Shown here piece by piece: positions 11,492 through 21,633 of a DNA stretch of 64,000 nt (its first letter is position 1; each line of letters opens with the position of its first letter). Location: positions 88,247,052 to 88,311,051 of the forward strand of contig CM065297.1 in NCBI GenBank assembly GCA_032871835.1, in the 5' to 3' direction. Origin of the DNA: Dipteronia dyeriana (taxonomy: Eukaryota; Streptophyta; Magnoliopsida; Sapindales; Sapindaceae). Both the position numbers and the translations under genes were made by a program. The notes below the pieces were generated by a model, which searched no databases, was not told the DNA's origin, and saw only the letters and a program-made list of their open reading frames with translations.

Positions 11492-12632
11492 TTAAAATAG
11501 TTCCTCCTTCTTCTTTCCGTTTGCCATTGAGTGAAAGAATTTTGAGTTCTTATCCCCTTCCTTCAACCAAGTGACTCTAAATTTTTGTCTCCACAGTTGT
11601 TCTTCTTTTCTAAGCTCTTTCCATAATTTAGCCAAGCAATCCATACGTTTTTTTCTTAAACAATCAGACCAACCCTCCACTTCTGCCTTTGAATCCAACT
11701 CTACCAATTTGTTTTCAAGAAATTTTCCTTCTCCCATTACCTTCTTGTTGACCGCAATCCAACACTTCATACTTTTTTTAGCTTCTTTTGCCTTAGAAGC
11801 TAAAGAAAAACCTTTAGAACCCGTAGACTTGCACCCATTCCAGCCTTTAACAGCCTCCTCTATCAACCCTTTATCTTTAAGCCATCCATTGAAAAAATGA
11901 AATGGCTTCGGACCCCAATCTTCCCATTCTTCACCCACTAAAATTGCATTGTGATCCGAGAGAGTTCGTGGAAGGCCGAGTTGCCTCACATTAGGAAACC
12001 AAAGCAAGAAGTCAGAGGAGAACAAAAACCGATCCAGTCTCCCCTAAGACGCCTCCGCTCTATTGTTCGATCAAGTGAAAGGCATTCCCCTCAGTGGGAT
12101 ATCCACCAATCTAGCTCTCAAAACAAAATTATTGAAATTTTTGACAGACCCCTCGTCGTGACTTTTGCCTTTTCTCTCCCTCGGATTGAGAACGATGTTG
12201 AAATCACCCCCCCCCCCCATGCACTAAAGTAAGTTGAATGCATTTTGCACCTCAACGAGATAGTCCCATAACTCTTTCCTCTCAGGTTACACATTAGACA
12301 CATATAAATTACAGAACATAACATCTTTCTTAACACAATATAACTCCCTTACCATAATAATACACCTTTGATTCGAGATACAAGCCTTCACTGAAAAGAG
12401 ATCATCATTCCAAAGAGTGATCAAACCCCCCGATGTCCCTTCAGCCTCTACCCCAACACCATGAGTCAGAGTCACACCCCCTAGAGATCTAATAACACTA
12501 CTGTCCCAAACCCTCAACTTAGTTTCTTGAATAAAACATATCATCGGATTGTATCATTACCAGTTTCCTAACCACCTTTCTTTTCTCAATCTTCCCCAGA
12601 CCCCTACAATTCCATGAAAGAGCTAACATCAT
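11492..12632 (-). pseudogene. LINE ORF2, AP endonuclease domain
   Basis: ORF2 begins at the ATG at 12630-12632 (or the next at 12627-12629) with LALSWNCRGLGK, the standard opening of plant LINE endonucleases. The frame shifts near 12540 into a segment with FIQETKL and EGTSGGLITLWN, then shifts again. The last piece (11492-12025) contains LSDHNAIL, the SDH catalytic box. This domain nicks the genomic target to prime reverse transcription. Three catalytic boxes are recognisable but lie in different frames, so the domain is dead. The downstream part of 11492-12025 is the Lys-rich linker leading to the reverse transcriptase. Confidence 0.82.
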
Positions 12633-12666
12633 CAACCAAGAAACCACCAAAACAAAGAAAACAAAA

Positions 12667-14669
12667 CTAACCAGAAATGGCTGCAAATATGTCATTGTCT
12701 TCCTCTTCCCTTCTCTCAACTTCAGCTAGAACTTCATCATCCACCTTCGAAAAATCAATCCCAATAGTTGTGCCAACCGTTATGATTTTACCTAACTCAC
12801 AGTCTGCAGAAACTATTTTGGAGTTTCTGGTTTTCATTCCATGAGATCTAACAGCTCTAACACTGATTCCATTTCTGGCTTGAGTTAGTGAACTTTTCTC
12901 CTTACACCTTTCCTCCAATTCAATTGTAAAATTAACCAACTTATCTTCACATCCCACTATCTGCTCTTCTGTAACCACCGTTTCTTCCGCTTCGATTGTC
13001 GTTTGGACCATCTCGTTCTTAGTTGTCGAGCCGTCACTAACTAGAGACTTAGTACACACCTCTTGACATTCATACCTCGTTCTTTCTTTATCACATTCAT
13101 TCACTCCATGGACCACTAGATCAGGCCTATTATTCACAGGCCTCACATCCACCAGACCCAAATCAACACAAAACTGCACAGGTCCACCAGACGGTTTCCC
13201 ACTATCATTTAGGTCATTTCCCTGAACTGGGCCATACCCACCCAACTTTTTGGGCTTGTACTTGTTAGGCTCCTCCACAACTTTCCTAGAGCACTCTCCT
13301 ACCTCTCTAAGAGAGTCCAAAAACCATTTTTTCCTAGCATCCACCTCAGACGATTCCAGACCCTATTTCTGACCCCTGCCTTTTTCTTTTCCAAAATCAG
13401 CTTACCACTCTGAATCATGGTAGAAACCGACTTCATCCTCAATTGATTGAACCACTTTTGTTTACCTTTTTAACGACGCCTTTTCACCACCAGACCCTTC
13501 TTGTCACTCTTCTCACGTCCATTCAAAACCATTATTAGAGTCTTCTCAGTCCCATGTCCTTGACAATTCGGCCCTTTATTACTCTGCAACTTGCCAGCCT
13601 GACACGACCGCCTTGAGAAGACCTCACCCACCTTTCCTGGCCATCAGATTTGAGAATTCTCCTTTGCCAGATCATTATTCCGGTCAGACTGGACATTGCT
13701 CTTTCTCAAAGCCAGCTTTCCTTCTATCCACTCAATGTCCATCCTACTGTCATCTTCCTCAATCTTCACCACAAACGATCTAGATCCTCCATCAATTTTA
13801 ATCATAGTGTTGATCGGATCTTGCTGAGGAATCAACATTGGCACTCTTCCTTTATGTAATGAGTTTTGTTTACTGTGTTTGCATCAACCAGCAATGGCTC
13901 CCCTATTTGCCAACCTAATTTCATGAAAAACGCCTAACTCCAGCAATTAATAGAGGTTCCCCAACAATTAATCCAGACTAATCTGGACTTTAATACAATT
14001 GACTCTGACCACCTTATCATACTCGAAAAACAATCTTCTCATAGTCCTCTATCCTTGATGACCTTGTCCTTCTAACTCTCTGATTCAAAACACCAGAGAA
14101 GACATTTTTCTCCCAAATATGTTATGGTGAACTCAAAACCTCTGCTTAATAAACGATCATTAACTCTTGATACTTCTTTAAATTCTCTAAGAATACCGAC
14201 AACGCACCTGTTAATCCAATCCTTGTCGTTATCCCTGAAATCCCAAGACATGGAGACAGGGATCTCCCTACCATTTCCTTCACCTTTGCATTCCTCCAAC
14301 CGCGCCGCACTTACTGCCTCTGCGAAGGACCGATAAACACCTGTCATTTTTCCTACTTTCGTCCAAACCCCGTTGTTACTGACTCCGCTGTTCCTGGTTC
14401 GTTCTAACCCCCTGTTTCACCTGCTTAAAGCTTCTCATCTTCCAATCCTTGCTCGCCATTTTCGTGGTAATAGGCCAACCATAGACATGCATTCCATTAG
14501 TAGATCTTGCCACCTTTGAAGCTTCCTCTTCAGTCCCAAATCTAACAAAAGCGAAACGACTCCTCCTTGAACTTTTGGCATCTGATAAGAAAATGTCCCT
14601 TACCTTGCCAAAAGGTCTGAACAAACCCCATAGGCACTCATAATCAACCTTATAGTTAAGGTTATTCAC
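12667..14669 (-). pseudogene. LINE ORF1 (RNA-binding protein), fragmented
   Basis: ORF1 proteins of plant L1 elements bind element RNA to form the retrotransposition particle. The first piece (14376-14669) is an RRM-like domain: NNLNYKVDYECLWGLF then FGKVRDIFL and RFAFVRFGTEEEASKV match RNP2 and RNP1 positions. The next piece (14072-14347) continues with a DUF4283-like segment. Two more pieces (13644-13844 and 12667-13344) give the basic, Lys/Glu-rich C-terminal region, ending EEEDNDIFAAISG. Frame changes separate all four pieces. A CCHC zinc knuckle, usual in this family, is not visible. The stop at 12667 lies 35 bp before the ORF2 start, the usual tight spacing. Confidence 0.75.
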
Positions 14670-14825
14670 AAAGATGGAGAATAAGTCTCCTCCATTTGCA
14701 TTTCCTTTTGCACTGAATCATCTTTCACTCATTTCCTTAAAGAGATGATAAGTCATTTTTGGCTCTAGCATGGTAATTCCAATGTTGAATAAATTGAGCC
14801 TCATCCAGCTTTTGTTGTCTTAATA

Positions 14826-14837
14826 TAACTTACACTT
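14826..14837. repeat. LINE target-site duplication, 5' copy
   Basis: TAACTTACACTT, identical to 8160-8171. It marks the 5' end of the LINE insertion. Confidence 0.9.
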
Positions 14838-14962
14838 AGTTAAAAATAGTAACTTAAATATTTTTGATTAAAAACAATAATGCATTATGTAGTTAGGTTA
14901 TTTTTTACAATTTTCAGTAGTTTTATTTTAGTCTACCCTAACAAAAACAGTGGGTACACCTC

Positions 14963-14964
14963 TA

Positions 14965-14994
<30 letters not shown>
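14963..14994. repeat. (ATT)n microsatellite
   Basis: An uninterrupted TAT/ATT trinucleotide run lies in intergenic sequence beyond the LINE 5' end. Confidence 0.9.
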
Positions 14995-14997
<3 letters not shown>

Positions 14998-17094
14998 CAT
15001 TCTTTCTATTGTCAGTTCTAATTGATATAAGGTATAACAGTTCCTTGTATGTGTACAATTGGATTTAAAAGATGATTTGATAAGTGTATACAGTCAAGTT
15101 AAAGTATTTAAATCCAATACCCAAGCTCTAATTCCATACTTGATTTGCCGGTTCTCCTAGGCTTGTACTTGAGGACCGTGCCAAACCCCGTCAGAAAGTC
15201 TTGTCACCGTGCCGGTTTAGAAGACCCACATACGAGAAACTGATATATATATATATACTTGAAACCCCACAGGTCCTCCATGCCCGCATGATGCATGGAA
15301 CTCATGTGTCCATTACTAATTGTGAATAATAAAAAATTCGTCTTGGTAAACAACTAAACAAGCATGAGTACAACTGTACAAGTGTCCTAATTTATGTGAT
15401 TCAACAGGTTCAGTAAAAGTTGTTGCACCAAATGTGAATGCCATTCATTTTTCCTTTTTAGAGAAAAATTATTTACCTAACCAACCTAAACGTAAACGCT
15501 ATGTGAATTTTCTGTACTTACTACACCACAATTCAAAACTCATTAGAGCTTGATATATCATATATGTGAGATGGTGGAAGACGTGTGGTTTGAAATTTAA
15601 ATTGCAACCATATAATTCTCCACCAGACATGTTTTAGATACAAACAAAGTGTTGTGGGTTGTTGAGCTTGGGATTGGGAATGGATACATACCTAATAGTG
15701 GACTTTCCACTATATACTCGGTGCTATACACACACTGGATACCTTATTTTCAATACTATCATGAGTTAGCAAATGCAGACAAACTCACCAATATCATGCA
15801 CTAGCTAGCTAGCATTGATCTTAGTGGCCTAGATAACTAACCACTTATTTATTCCGTATTCAAGATTTTTATTATATGGAGGCCACAAAATGCCTATCAC
15901 TTCTTAAAGTATTTACTATTTAGTACTTTTCAGTAATGATTCTATAAGACTAACACAAACTTAATAATTTGAGTTTGAATAATATCTAAAATATACATAT
16001 TTTTGATAAAAATATCTTACTGACACAAACCCAATTTTTTTTGAGCCTTTGGTCAAGACTTAAGGGAGAGTATTTCGTTAAAAACATATTTTTGGAGCCA
16101 TTAAAACTTAAATCAAAAGATCAGCACCGAAAAAAAAAAAGTTATTTTGCCTTACTAAGTCAATCTCAATAAATTGAATCCATTAGGTAGAATATGGTTA
16201 TACCTTGTAGTCAAACAGAGTGGAGCACTTTTGAATAACCAAAGATTAAAGTGGATTAACAAACCGATGACCTTTCTGCATCATGTGATAGCAACATAAA
16301 CATGGGTCCATTTTTCTCTTAATTCATCCCATATATACCTTATACCTAGCTAGACAGGCTCATGTGAACTTTGTTACACTTAGAAAAATCATGCCTTGAT
16401 TACAATTGATGCTGATATTGGAACAGATAAGTCTACTTTTCTCCAGGACCATAACATAATCCATGTCGCCTAAGCATCGTGGACACAAGTAAATGCCCAT
16501 CTTGCTTACCTCACCATTTTTCCAATACTCACACTCTTAACCTTAGAAAATTCACATCTCCTCCTCCACAAGGCAAAATAGCAAATTGACAGTGACCCTG
16601 TTTGTCACATTCTATGCTACATACAAGTCAAGAAAGATAACCATACATCACATCTTTGCCTACAAGTCAAGCAAATTATATGGCCTTGAATAAAACCAAT
16701 TCGGTCCGGTTTTTGACCGAACTGGAAACTTATCGATTTCCACTATGCTCAATCGAAAATTAATACATAAAACTGAATCAAACCTGCCTAAATACTGATC
16801 AGTTTTGTTGGTTCAAATCATCTTTGTCCCACCCCTAATTACTGGTATAAAACAAAATTCATTTGATAAGATTATTGGAAGTTTTACTTGTTTGGGGGAT
16901 TTTACTTGTTCCATTAGTGTGATTCTTTGCAAATTTGACAACCCTTTTGAAGCCCCAAGATTATTGTACATCAAACTTTTGTAGGTTCCAGTCATTTTCT
17001 GTGTCATTATTGAAATTTAAATGAGTGATTGTGATGTTATGGTGGCAAATACTCACCATGATCAACCAATCCAGACTTGTAGAACATTGGGAAA

Positions 17095-17100
17095 TTTATT
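17095..17100 (-). terminator. Candidate poly(A) signal of the pectinesterase gene
   Basis: AATAAA on the minus strand, 190 bp after the stop codon, at a distance typical for a plant 3' untranslated region. A second AATAAA at 17280-17285 lies only 4 bp after the stop and is less likely to be the main signal. Confidence 0.4.
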
Positions 17101-17289
17101 GAACAACAAACTAAAATTCATAAAAACCTAATGATTCTGTGACTCCGTCATTGCCCAGTTGGTAGAAATGATGAGATGGGGATCTATAATGACAAAAGGA
17201 TTCAAAATTCCCCAGTCATCTGTGAAAATGTAACAATCTACAAACAATATACATAGAATCAGTTTCAAAAAGATATAAATTTATTGCAA

Positions 17290-19630
17290 TCAAGACGAAG
17301 ATGAAATCCATTCATCTCCTTGAATAAAATTCTCCACTGAATATACATCAACATGATCAGTAGGAATCTGGCTACTCCATGAAACTCTCTTAGACGTATC
17401 AGATCCGGGTCCTGAATTCCCGAATTCTCCATAGTAGAGTGTTTTCAAAGCCTGATCACCACTCCAAGGAAGCCAGCCCTCTGGACTTATGAGAATTTCC
17501 AGAGTAGAATTCACGAAAACAGTCCTCGAGTATTCCTTCCACGGCCGTCCCAAGTAATTCCTGTGCACCTTTGGGTTTTCGTTATAGTACTTCATGTACT
17601 CCTCAGTGCCATTGATCACACAGTTGTGAAAAACGTAACCTGTTGCCTGAGAAGGGTCTGTTCTGCCATGAGCTGTAACGGCATTCTGCTCACCATGTTC
17701 CGGCTTTAATTGCCTGGGAGCGATTAAGATGTTGCAGTCTTGGAAAATTGCAGCAGAATTTCCAAAAATGAAGTCGACACTGCCCTGGATGCGGCATTTT
17801 TTGTAGAATTGGCGGAGGGATTTAGCATACAGAGTGTCTTGATTGCCTAAGAATTCACAGTCCTCAATTACAGATAGATCGCTATCCGATCTGAAAGCTA
17901 CTGCTTGGTGAGCGTCAGGACCTGCTGTGTTCTTGAACGTGAGACCTGAAGCCATAAACCCATCTCCAAGAACTCCTGCAGTGGTAAAAAAGACCAATAT
18001 ATTGATTAGAAAAGCACATTTGCACAAATTCCCTTTTCCTTGAAGAATGGAAATCATTCACACTGCTCAAGTATTTGTAATTAGTTCCAAAACAGATAAA
18101 ATTATCAAGGCAGCTAGTAGACATTCATTCAATCATGAAACAAATTTGAGACTATTTAAACAATCTAAAATGAACTACCCAAAGCCACGTGGAGCATCTA
18201 CAAAATGGTGAAAACATTTCAAGATTTGGCATTTCAACCGTGCTTTTTTTTAGATATAACACTGGCATGCTACTTGAAACATTATCGGACCGAATCATGG
18301 CAACTCTAACCTAATCATTGTTAGACAGAATCATCACTCTTTACCGCTTAACCACACATGGGTATCAAATACAAATGACAAATCACCTAATGTCTACCTA
18401 CACTCTACGGTCCACATGCCCCACCAAAGGTAGAGTACAAGCAACAATAAGATAGGATATTATGCAAGATTAACAAAACATTCTCGTGAGTCGTGATGCT
18501 ACAATACAACTTCTCATAACGTTAAAATTGATGTCTTTGGATTTTAGTATTTGTAACTTACCAACAGTAGCAGACTCGTAGGTGGTCATCCCAAGCTGGC
18601 CCACATTCAAAGATCCCGTTATAACCGTTTTACCAATTCCATCACCTAAAAACACCACGTTCTTCTTCTCAAACGGAACCCTTACCGTCTCCTCGTAAAC
18701 GCCTTCCTTAATACCAATCACGAACTTACTCGAACTCGCGTTATTCGGTGCCGCATTCACGGCGTCTTGCACCGTCTTGTAACTGCAGCTACCGTCTTTA
18801 CAAACCGTAACGTCCTCCTTCAAATTAGACGGCAACCCGCCGTTAAAACCCGAGAAGCCTCCCCCGTCGCCCGACCCGACCTTCTCCCAGAACCCGTCCC
18901 GCTCGGTCTTAGGCGGCTTCCACGTGTTGAAATCTGAACCGTAGTTTTCGTACGATGACATCATGCTCAACGAGTTGCTCGTCAACCCCATAAGTGAATC
19001 CAAAAACGTCATCGTATCGACAACCAACTTGGTGTCGTTAACGTACTTCAAACCGCCCCAGCAATCGTACTGGTATGCGAGGGCCGCGCTGAACCAAGCG
19101 CGTGCGTCCTTGATCTTGCCACGTGGCAGCGCGTCGGCCGACGATTGTGTCCTGTACTCCGAATAATCAAGGACCTGTAAACAAATTTTGGCGGCATTCG
19201 TACGGTTCGTGTTCCCGGAGGAGGAGTCTCTAATCGAAACCACCATCTTTTTTGCAGTCACGAGGTTCTCAGCGGAGACCGAAATCGCCGCCTCGAGGAC
19301 TTGAGTCGGAGTCGGATTCTCAGGGACGCGTTTGGAGAGAGAATTCTTGCAGGTGTCAGGGTAGCGAGTGGCCTTACATGCGACGCGGACCTGGGCGACG
19401 TCGGCCGGGAAGGAGGGCGGGGACGGCGGAGGAGGGTGGGTGGCATTGTTTTTGGGGTGGCGGGAGGCGGAGGAGACGGAGAAGAGAATTAGAAGGGAGA
19501 AGAGAGAGATGACGATGAGAGAGGCCATGGTTATCAGGATGATCTTGGCAGTGGAGCAATTTCGTGATTGTTTTTGGTGGTTGCTGCTGTTGTAATGTAG
19601 AATTGGTGCTGTTGATTTCGGACTTGCCAT
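17290..19630 (-). CDS. Pectinesterase / pectinesterase inhibitor (type-I PME), two exons
   Basis: The enzyme removes methyl esters from cell-wall homogalacturonan and is secreted to the wall. Exon 1 is 18562-19630 and exon 2 is 17290-17975; the 586-bp intron has GTAAGT and TGCAG ends and splices in phase 1 (Val356/Gly357). The spliced protein has 584 residues. Residues 30-52 form a signal anchor. The inhibitor domain has its four cysteines at 85, 94, 150 and 190. The catalytic domain starts near 275 with GVYEE, then QAVAF (Gln380), QDTL (Gln402, Asp403), DFIFGN (Asp424) and LGRPW (Arg500, Trp502), all intact. No RRLL-type processing site is obvious between domains. It most resembles the Arabidopsis PME51 group from memory. 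A second start at Met35 would give a cleaner signal peptide. It is the only intact host gene here. Confidence 0.96.
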
Positions 19631-19652
19631 TTTACTGGGTCTGCGTGTGTGG

Positions 19653-19660
19653 TATTTATA
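19653..19660 (-). promoter_or_regulatory. Candidate TATA box of the pectinesterase gene
   Basis: TATAAATA on the minus strand lies 23-30 bp before the first ATG. Plant transcription normally starts about 30 bp after the TATA box, so if this box is used the transcript would begin at or just after the annotated ATG, favouring Met35 as the initiator. Alternatively the promoter lies farther upstream. Confidence 0.45.
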
Positions 19661-20275
19661 ATCAGTTGATCAAATGGTGGCGGTAGCTGTTTTTGTTTTT
19701 TGTTTTTGGCTGGATTTTTATTTTTTTTTCGGTTGAAAAAAAAGTCACGGGCGGTTTTTGAAATGAATATTCGATTGGCGTGGAATTGATTTCCAATTCC
19801 TTTCACATTTGACACCAATTCTCAACCAAATTAACTTTTAAATAATTGAGATCGGAGGTTGGAGACTTGGCGATTGGAGAATGGAGAATGGAGACAGATC
19901 TGGTTTTGGATCTTCTGAAACCGTGATCGGGGGTAAAATTGTCATTTCCAGTTCTGTTTCAGCGACCCGTGGTGGTTGACGATACTATTTTCTTGTGACT
20001 CGTGTATGTCCTGTCGGTGAAACTGAAATGTTAAATCGGAGAATCACTTTATTTTCCAAATGAAGACAATTAATATTTTTAGAAAAACAAATATAATTTA
20101 GATTCCAAATTTATGTTGTGTTAACCGTAAATACTATATTATTGTATTATTTAGAATCTTTATTTTAAGTTTTTAACAATGATGCTAGATAGATCAAATT
20201 TCAACTCAAGTGATATAAAGGGTGGAGTTTTCATGAACCACATCGTCTCATATTACTTGTGGTGATGATAACTCG
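19661..20275. other. Pectinesterase upstream region and flank of element A
   Basis: The first part is the presumed promoter region. The stretch 20052-20166 resembles the tandem repeat unit at 33222-34020 (shared gattccaaatttatg, then gtaaat then actatattattg then attatttagaatctttatttta). The stretch 20172-20275 resembles the left part of the palindromic elements at 32878-33216 (catcgtctcatatt, then ttgtggtgatgataactc) and is cut off by the left LTR of element A. Confidence 0.5.
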
Positions 20276-21146
20276 TGTTGACGTCAATTTCTGGATTATG
20301 TCAGAAAAGCCGGATTTCGGCTATTAATTCAAAGAGAAAGAGATTCAGAGAAAGTAACGAAGACAAAAGTTTTATGTGGTAAAACTCCGATGACCGGAGA
20401 AACGTCCACGGGTGGTTGAAGGATCAACCAAGCCAAAATCCACTATGAAAATATGATGTTTACAAGCTCTCGATCTCTCTTTTTTCTCTCTGTATTTGCT
20501 ATGATTGCTTGTTGTGTGCTATATTACCTATATCTTTTGGAGCCGGATTATGAGTCTATTTATATGCTTATAGAACCCTAATCTGTTTTGTACAAGTAAT
20601 ACAAGATCTTTGTATTTAATTGTGATTCGGTTACTTGCTTGAGGTTGATTTGTCTTCTTTCCTGTTTCGGAGTCTCTTATGGAAATCGAGTGAGATTCTA
20701 GTAGTATAGTTCAATTTGGACTTGTTTCCTTATAAGAATGTAGTCTTCGTAAAGAAATCAAGTTATTTCCTGATTGAGAACTCTTCTAACTTAATGTTCC
20801 ATTTTATTTGAGATTCCTTCCTAATGGATATCTTCGCGTATTTAATGACTTAATCCGTATGAAATAAGCACCAAGTTCTTACTCGAGTCGTATTTATTCC
20901 CGAGTAAGAGTAATATTGATGGTCCCGAGTAGCGCCGTTTGAGCCCGAGTGGAAGCGTTGTTCAACCAGTCCCGAGTGTTGTTAACTGATCCCGAGTAGG
21001 TTTCATTCTATATATGCTTACTCGGGCTTTTCTTCTCTTTAATGATGTCTCGTAGGATATTTCCTGAGTGCCCATTTGGGCGTCCACCTAGCTATTTTCT
21101 CCTTTCTGTCAATGACGTGTATGCTTGGTAAAATTCACATACGACA
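20276..21146 (-). repeat. Element A 3' LTR
   Basis: An 871-bp repeat matching 31304-32185 with scattered substitutions (10 in a 250-bp stretch counted by eye) and an 11-bp deletion near its left end. It contains the conserved stem motif at 20371-20415. The TG...CA ends are intact. Confidence 0.93.
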
Positions 21147-21160
21147 ATACCCCCTTAAAA
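21147..21160 (-). other. Element A polypurine tract
   Basis: On the minus strand the tract reads TTTTAAGGGGGTAT directly before the LTR, the expected plus-strand primer site. The matching tract in element B is at 47335-47346. Confidence 0.8.
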
Positions 21161-21633
21161 TATTTTTACCAAGTTAATTTCATTTTGGGCAAGAGTATTT
21201 TAATCGTCTTAATTTTCACTTGTCAGAATAGCTGTCTTGTCATAATGGCACGTCTTAATGGTGACCCTGTAATTTCGATTCGATTCGATTCATCACGCGA
21301 GATCTTAAATGATGGCGACGTTTGAAGTTCTGACGGTTGAGGGCTACTTCCTGTTTTGACACGCGTCCCTCGTCTCTTCGTTTTTCAATATCATTTATGA
21401 GAAATGATTTTTGCGTTTCTCCAAACGCCTCCTACGTCATCGAGTTTCGTCATAAATTTTTTCCCACCTTGAAATCCTAGGGTTTCGTGTCGTCTCGTCT
21501 TTAAATTCTTTGCTGAGAGACATTGTTGGTTTATTCTTAAAAAAAATCAGCATAAATTTCTTTTAACTCAGATTTCTTTATCCAGAAGTTCGCTTGAAGA
21601 TCTTGCATCAATCTTAATTCAAGGTTAGTTTTA

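Larger units (their letters stand above)
8172..14825 (-). mobile_element. Full-length but decayed L1-type LINE with RNase H
   Basis: The element is read on the minus strand: ORF1 (14669 to 12667), then ORF2 with AP endonuclease, reverse transcriptase, zf-RVT and a terminal RNase H (12632 to 8492), then a 3' tail. A perfect 12-bp target-site duplication, TAACTTACACTT, sits at 8160-8171 and 14826-14837. A short poly(A) tail (T run at 8172-8180 on the plus strand) lies directly inside the 3' copy. This order and the plant-type RNase H fit the plant L1 clade. About 6.65 kb is the size of a full-length copy, so the 5' end probably was not truncated. Both ORFs carry several frameshifts and stops. 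Confidence 0.92.
14838..17279. other. Intergenic region downstream of the pectinesterase gene
   Basis: No gene is recognisable. It is ordinary AT-rich DNA with one compact hairpin at 16701-16722 (ttcggtc...gaccgaa), a motif type common in plant intergenic DNA. The minus-strand 60-codon frames here show no family features. The last 180 bp before 17280 are probably the 3' untranslated region of the pectinesterase gene. Confidence 0.5.

Noticed and set aside
19252..19595. Several open frames on the plus strand opposite pectinesterase exon 1
   Set aside because: They are shadows of the GC-rich, Pro/Ser-rich coding exon; their Arg/Gly-rich translations have no family features.
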